From Allolobophora icterica (lineage: Eukaryota > Annelida > Clitellata > Crassiclitellata > Lumbricidae), in assembly GCA_963556255.1 (NCBI GenBank), contig OY744607.1, positions 39,917,390 through 39,981,389 of the forward strand: a stretch of 64,000 bases of DNA, read 5' to 3'. This document shows, piece by piece, positions 58,141 through 64,000 of this stretch; position 1 is the stretch's first letter, and each line of letters starts with the position of its first letter. The notes below the pieces were generated by a model that saw only the letters and a list, made by a program, of their open reading frames with translations, made no database searches and had not been told where the DNA came from. The position numbers and the translations under genes are program-made.

Positions 58141-58433
58141 GTTCCATATGTTGCTCTCTAGTCTCTATGCCTCTTCCCAACTTTGTTTAAATAGCATCTT
58201 AGTTATAGGGTTGCTCAAACTAAGATTTACAGAGATTTACAAATAATGGACACGGTTAAACTATTTTATCTTCTAACAAGAACCCCATGTATAAACAAGA
58301 TGTTGCATTTATTACAACATGTTGCATTCTAGAAGATATCAATCATTTCCAAGTTTCTCGTATCCATTGCTTAATGACATCTTCTGCATGCCAAGGCCTC
58401 TGATGTAGATATTACACTATCTAACATCTAAAC

Positions 58434-59601
58434 CAGTGGTTTTCAACCGGGGTTCCGCGGACCCCAGGGGTTCCGCGGGCGTCGTCCAGGGGTTCCGCGA
58501 CAGCAGTCTTAAATTTAAAAACCACCAACTGATTTCACAAAAGAATGATCAAATAACCGAATTCTTCACAGCTTTCCGGCGTTCATGCTAAACACAATTC
58601 TATGTTAACATAGTTAACATTATTACGGGAGTGCATCGTTGCATTTTATATTTGCATTGCATTTTTACGCGGGTAAACGGCGGGGTATACGCTAACTAGG
58701 CGCTCTGATATAGCCAACCCTCTTGGAGTGAAATTAGTTTAATTACCCCGACCTGTTCCCGTTTGGGATAGAGGGAGGATGTGCCAACAATAGCCCTGAA
58801 TTGCTGAGATTACCTTGGGTCGAGCCGAGTGCCAACCACTTGGTGCAGTTGTGATTGCACCGTGTTAACTGACCGTTGTGTAGAACCTGATATGTAGCCT
58901 GGGCGGAGGACTGGTACATACCATTACAGACGTTGGTAGGACCACGAGAGAGGACCAAGGGGAGAGAGGCAGGTACCCTAGAGTGGACCGGAAACTGCTA
59001 TGCGGCCGCCTGTAAGCGAATTGTTGTTGGTCCGTTGTTGCCGTTCTGTTGCGTGCAGGACGAAATCTGGAATCCCCGACCCCCAGGGGGCTCACTATTG
59101 CCTACTTGGAACTAGCGATGGAAGCTGTATCAAGGCACTTCGTGGACGAGTGTCCCAATACCCGTCAGTAGAGTTAGGGTGAAACTCAAGGGTAAAAGCG
59201 GTAGTGACTAGTAGGCCTATTCTCTTAAGGATAATTCAAGTTAAGGAAATTTTGGAAGTTAATAACTTACAGCCCTGCAGCGTTTCTATAACTCTTCTAT
59301 CCATCTGTCAGAATTGGTTGCCGGCACAATACAGTAAAATACATGTTGTTTACCGACATTGTTTCTGTGCACTACTTAGAGCGCTAGACTAAAGTATGTA
59401 TTTATAATAGCCTGCACCAGAGATGCAAAAAACTTATATTACAAGTTTAACACTCTAAAATTTAAACATTATATATCAAAAATACAAGTTACAATTACTT
59501 GAATTTCTTGGGAAAATGGACGGCTAAAACGCCCCGGGGTTCCGCGAGCAAATGAGTGCTTGTGTAGGGTTCCGTCACTACAAAAAGGTTGAAAACCACT
59601 G
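58434..59601. mobile_element. 1.17-kb non-autonomous hAT, CAGTGGTTTTCAACC ends
   Basis: Perfect 15-bp inverted ends CAGTGGTTTTCAACC, then GGGGTTCCGCG repeats (three left, two right). ATCTAAAC flanks both sides (58426-58433 and 59602-59609). The middle (58740-59180) is distinctly more GC-rich and unrelated to hAT coding sequence; it is not identified. Confidence 0.92.
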
Positions 59602-60084
59602 ATCTAAACAGTCCAAGACTTCTAATTACAAATTATCAGATATATGAATGCAAGCCGTGACATATATCCAAAGCAAAATGCAACTGTTTGGGTGTTGTTC
59701 TTCTGCTATCCTATACTCCACTCCTTAAGTGTCTTTTGAACCTACAACTGCAACTTTATACTAAGCATGGTCATCAAGCTGTGTAATATCTTGGCATCTA
59801 TTTTGGCAATGAAATGAACTTACCCTGGCAATGCATAATTAGTAAGCCAATAAACTTAAAGCACAACAGGCATTTTTACTTGTTATGGTCTGAAACATCG
59901 CATCGACACTATTCAAGTCACAATCGAAGTTGTTAACTAGACAATTTCTAAATCATTACTTAAATTTAAACACATGCCACATGAACACTCCATCAAATCA
60001 AAATGAGCAGTTCTTTAGGCTGAGAAATTGGAAGGTAATTCAATGGATCAGGGTGTGATTTCTTGATTTCTTAACTTATCATTC

Positions 60085-61235
60085 ATCTTCAAATTAACTG
60101 AACGCATAGTCCTGTCTCGGATCAACGACTACCTGACTTCCAACTCACTCCATAACCCACACCAGTCTGGTTTTACCAAGTGCCACTCACCTGAAACCCT
60201 ACTCATTTCCCTCTACAAAAAATTTGTTTCTGCCATCTCTCATGAGCAGGTCTCTTGTCTCTGAATCCACAACATCCTACTACAAAGACTATCGACCTGG
60301 TTCAGCTTTACTGACAGCACTTGCTCTCCTCTGGATTCAAGTCTATCTTTCTTCCCGTACTTTCTCCGTTAAAACACCGGAATCCTCATCCCAATCATGC
60401 CCTCTCACTTGCGTTGTTCCTCAAGGTTCTGTTCTTGGGCCTGTTTTGTTTATTCTTTTACACTACTCCACTCAGCTTACTTATTCAAGCTTCCTAAGTT
60501 GATCATCACCTATAAGCTGACTAAACTCAATTATTCATTTTGTTCCCAACAAACAGCTTCTCTAAGATCATCTTATTCATGTGGTTACCCAAATCTCCTC
60601 CTAGATAACATCAAATCTCCTGTGCCTGAATCCATCTAAAACTGATTTCATACTAATAGGCCTTTGTGAGTGGCTCAAAACATTCCAGATCCCTCTATTT
60701 CCCTCAACCTAGACTCTGCATCCCCCACACATTCACTGCAAATTCTTCTATCCGCAACTTAGGTGTAATTTTCAACCAAAACCTTAGCTTCTTCGAACAT
60801 ATCACTTATCTTTCCCACCCGTTTCTTGCATATCTGCGATCTTTGCATAATCCGCCCTATGCTCGACTTCAAAACTGCATCAACTGTCGCTACATCCATA
60901 GTCCATGCTAAACTTGACTACTGCAACTTGCTCTTCCTGGATATAGACACCACCGTCCACCCCATAAACTGCCTTCAAGCTCTCCATTCATGCTCTCATG
61001 CCGTCACTAAAACCACCAAATACCATCACATCACTCCTGTCCTCAAATCACCTGAATGAATAAATACAAAGTCCTATCACTCATCTAAAACACAATTCAA
61101 TCCTCCCATCCATCCAATTTTCATCGGTTGTTCACAGTTCAAACACTTGGCACAACCTGCTCCTCTTCCACCCTAACACTTCTCCCCTTCCATCACCTCA
61201 TCACTAAAATTTGGAAAATTGCTCCAGAGTCATAG
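60085..61235 (+). pseudogene. LINE reverse transcriptase (CR1/L2-like), many frameshifts
   Basis: Pieces in successive frames: LTERIVLSRINDYLTSN, HQSGFTKCHSPETLL, then [42 protein letters not shown] and VHAKLDYCNLL. Order and motifs are those of a LINE polymerase and thumb. Repeated frame changes and stops show it is long dead. The 3' end merges into the block at 61240. Confidence 0.8.
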
Positions 61236-62115
61236 CTGTTCCGCCTTTCAGAAACAAACTCATGCCAAATACCTGATACATCCTACAAACTCACTCAAAC
61301 CTCACATCTTGCTATCTCTCCATAGGTCTTTAACTCAAAACTGAAAACATTGCTCTTTCACAAATCCTATCCTGAATCTTCCTTTTCCCCTTACCTCCCT
61401 CACCACTTCAATTCTAAACAAAAACACTGTAGCCGCCTGACTGTCTGCCTGCCTGACCATTTTGAATCTTGACCTGGAACGATTTTGACCCAACCTGCCC
61501 AATTGATTTTGTTTTCACTATGCACCTGTGAATTCGATGGTTCCCACAACTTCGCTTTTGTTGGGAACTGCAGAAATCTTGAGGTTACAATTACGATTGA
61601 AGAGGAAGGACTTTAGTTTTGAATGGAAAGCCTGAGGAGTGACAACTACAGGAGCTTGAGATAGATGGCGGGTGAAGACAAGCGGGGTGAAGGAACGGAG
61701 AATTTGCGGAATCGTGATCGCTACGTGTTTAGTGCAGTGTGGGATATGGATCAGTCACAGAACTTCAGAACAGGCGTTACTGGGCATGGGCAAGAGTGAG
61801 GGAAGAAGGGGGTCCGACTGAGCGGGGGTTGTATGGTGAAAGGATAACGAAAATGAGTACGTTTGGAATATAACACGGAGCTATCCTGAGTGTGAGCTTG
61901 TCAGATGTAAATAAAGGCTACTTACTTACTTAAAAAGGTTAGTCTAGTGCATCGACGGTCTAGTGTAATCAATCCGAAAAAATCGTAAGTATCAAAAAGA
62001 ACAAAACAGCAAACATTCCTTACAACACAAAACGATATCTCATGCCAATGAAGACAGCGGCTTACTGACGATACATATTTTTGTTTTCGGTTTCATAGAT
62101 CCCGAAAACTTTTCC
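61236..62115. repeat. LINE 3' end plus duplicated region matching 8890-14640
   Basis: 61240-61735 matches 8890-9300. 61740-61850 matches 9640-9745 (GGATATGGAT.AGTCACAGAAC). 61845-62115 matches 14425-14640. In copy A these three blocks are pushed apart by a LINE fragment, the 4.4-kb foldback element and a SINE. Confidence 0.7.
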
Positions 62116-62344
62116 GCCATCACTGTAGTAGGCCTATACTAACACGCTGATCAATATTCGTCATTCGTTGGGCGGTGCATAGACTTGGGGGCGGTGAATG
62201 TACCTTATGAATATTCATAGCCAAGTTGCGTTCACATAGATCTCCTAATATATTCAAGAAGTCTATGAGCGTCTCACAATGAATGGAATAGAATATTCTT
62301 CATCGGAACGTATTGCAAACCACATTTTGGTGTACAGCAACTTA

Positions 62345-62346
62345 TG

Positions 62347-62411
<65 letters not shown>
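62345..62411. repeat. (AATC)n microsatellite, LINE tail type
   Basis: About 17 AATC units followed by AAATTCGTTTATTC, the same 3'-end pattern as 21503 and 53489 (a minus-strand LINE tail). Confidence 0.9.
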
Positions 62412-62413
<2 letters not shown>

Positions 62414-62523
62414 TTCGTTTATTCAAATATTAAGTTCACACAGACGCAACTTAGACAAACTAGACTATAGAAGACAAATATTATTCTAGGGCCAAGAGTA
62501 CAGGGTTTTATGCATGAAATTGT

Positions 62524-64000
62524 CAATTATTATTATTATTATTAATATTCTTTATTGAAAAACCAACAGCGAACCGCACATTGGTGAACAAGTATAGAAA
62601 AAATATAAACATTGAAGTAACAAGAAGATAATAATATTTGAAAAAAAGGAGAGTAAATTTAACAAAAATAAAAATTACTAGGCTAACAACACTACATCAA
62701 AAGCATCATAGTAGTAGAGAAATTTAAAACTAATAACTATTATCTAAAATGGCTGGCAGTTTTACTAATTAAACAACATCAAAAAGCATCCTGATAATAA
62801 AGCTTTTTCTAACCAGATTATCAGAATGGGGTAAAGTAAGATTGTGGCCTCTGGGGTGCAACATAATATTATTATATCCTGTTAATTTAATTTCAGGCAA
62901 TAAATCATGAAGGACATGACCATTAAAGCTTCTTATGGCTAAGAAGAGACGGGTATCAGCTAGTTGACAGAGTTGAGCATAGGAAGGATTGTCTTCAGGT
63001 AAGTAATGTCCTCTCATTAGTTTTCTTATGATTGAAGATAGTTTATCCCGATCACTTTGAGTAGTAAAACCCCACCAGGCTGGAGAAGCATAAAGTATAT
63101 TCTAGAGAGGACTGTTGCTCTAACCACATCATATAGGGAAGGTCCTTGTAGACCATGAGCTACTAAGGTTCGAAGAGCATATATGGAGCGGCGAGCCTGA
63201 CTGCAAATTCGGTTAACATGATTAGAAATGTTTAAATTGTCAGATATAGTTACTCCTAAGATGGATAAATTGGAAACTCTAAGGAGTCCAGGTGTGGATA
63301 AAGGAGCATTTATATTAGTAAACTTCCCTCTGGGTCTGTGTAAAATCATTTCATACGTCTTACTATGATTTAATTTCAGGTTACAAGTTTTGGCCCATGA
63401 CTCAACGTGCTCTAATTCAGAGGAGATGGATGAACTGCTATAGGCCCTAGAGGAAGGTATTAAGAGATAGCAATCATCAGCGTATACTTAATAAGAATAT
63501 TTTCAGGGTATATAGTTTTAAGTCTTGAAATGGAGACAATGAAATGTGTGGGACCTGAACTAGAGCCCTGAACTATGCTAGCAGTAATTTTGATTAAAGT
63601 AGATAATTCATCCTGGAATTTAGTACAATGTTGTCGACCTTCTAAGAAATTAATTGACCAATTATAGACATTATCTGGGATTGGCAAACTTGTGAGAGAT
63701 TCTGCTAAATGATTATGACTTATGGGATCAAATGCCTTGGAGAAATCTAAAGCGATCAAGTGAACGTACTGGTTGGAGCTTAGCATATGAGTGACATGAT
63801 GAGTTAGTGCTATTAAGGCAGCAGACGTGTAGCCAGTGGGGCGAAATGCAAATTGATCAGAGAAAGGTTGATTTAGAATAGGATTTGTTAGAATAGGATA
63901 AAAGAAACGACTGACTATTTGCTTTTCAATAATGCGACACAGGATGGGAGTTATAGAAATAGGCCTAAAATCTGCTTCAGAGAGAGGGTTTGCAACCTTA
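62524..64000 (-). mobile_element. LINE (Jockey/CR1-superfamily-like), 5' end outside window
   Basis: On the minus strand from the right edge: a finger region, LDFSKAFDPISHNHLAESL, YNWSINFLEGRQH, TASIVQGSSSGPTHF, the active-site region near 63480 (frameshifted by one base, so YADD is split), LKLNHSKTYEMIL, LSILGVTISDN, SQARRSIYALRTL, SPAWWG and RGHYLPEDNPSYAQL to a stop near 62769. The 3' end abuts (TTA)n at 62524. The 3' part is nearly the same as 13123-13832. Confidence 0.85.

Overview
This is eukaryotic, animal-type DNA. Its host genes are split by introns with GT-AG boundaries, intergenic space is large, and transposable elements dominate. The only host genes recognised are two tandem, same-strand (minus) copies of an ADP-ribosylarginine hydrolase gene (ARH1/ADPRH family). 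The many TAGGCCTA-type palindromes, (TACA)n and (CAT)n arrays, abundant hAT elements and a Gmr1-like LTR element suggest a marine invertebrate genome. The species cannot be fixed from sequence alone.

Layout. Gene copy A occupies 567-7630: exons 1-6 are in the window and exons 7-10 lie off the left edge. Its introns hold a 52-bp minisatellite, a LINE, a tRNA-derived SINE and small hAT elements. From 7.7 to 15.1 kb lie (CAT)n arrays, LINE ends and a 4.4-kb foldback-like element packed with nested hATs and (TACA)n. From 15.4 to 16.6 kb is a broken Ty3/gypsy pol. From 17.0 to 21.3 kb is a chain of inverted-repeat elements. From 21.6 to 31.4 kb is one hAT element (8-bp target duplication GTTGTTAT) into which a 7-kb LTR retrotransposon with seemingly identical LTRs, a LINE and another hAT element have inserted. 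From 32.2 to 34.6 kb a LINE is interrupted by two more hATs of the same family. Gene copy B (36979-53229, ten exons, complete) follows. Its introns carry a piggyBac remnant, a MITE, and an RTE-like LINE that itself contains a 5.4-kb non-autonomous LTR element. From 53.3 to 64 kb are LINE remnants, a 1.2-kb hAT element and a LINE running off the right edge.

Copies A and B can be aligned by eye exon by exon, with the same intron phases. Their non-coding sequence also aligns (for example 1-810 with 41630-42070, 4020-7740 with 43620-53240, and 9160-14640 with 61590-62110). This is a segmental duplication, so each copy supplies the empty site for insertions in the other. The order of events can therefore be read from target duplications.

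The two LTR elements have the unusual order gag, protease, integrase, reverse transcriptase, RNase H (the Gmr1 arrangement). The first looks intact and young. The second has nearly identical LTRs and an open 1090-codon frame, but has lost the Gag core, the integrase core and the reverse transcriptase active site in frame. Other striking structures are a minisatellite whose unit spans an intron-exon boundary and so repeats the exon 5 splice acceptor about 13 times, and hAT elements whose ends grew into arrays of a CCAAGA-type repeat.
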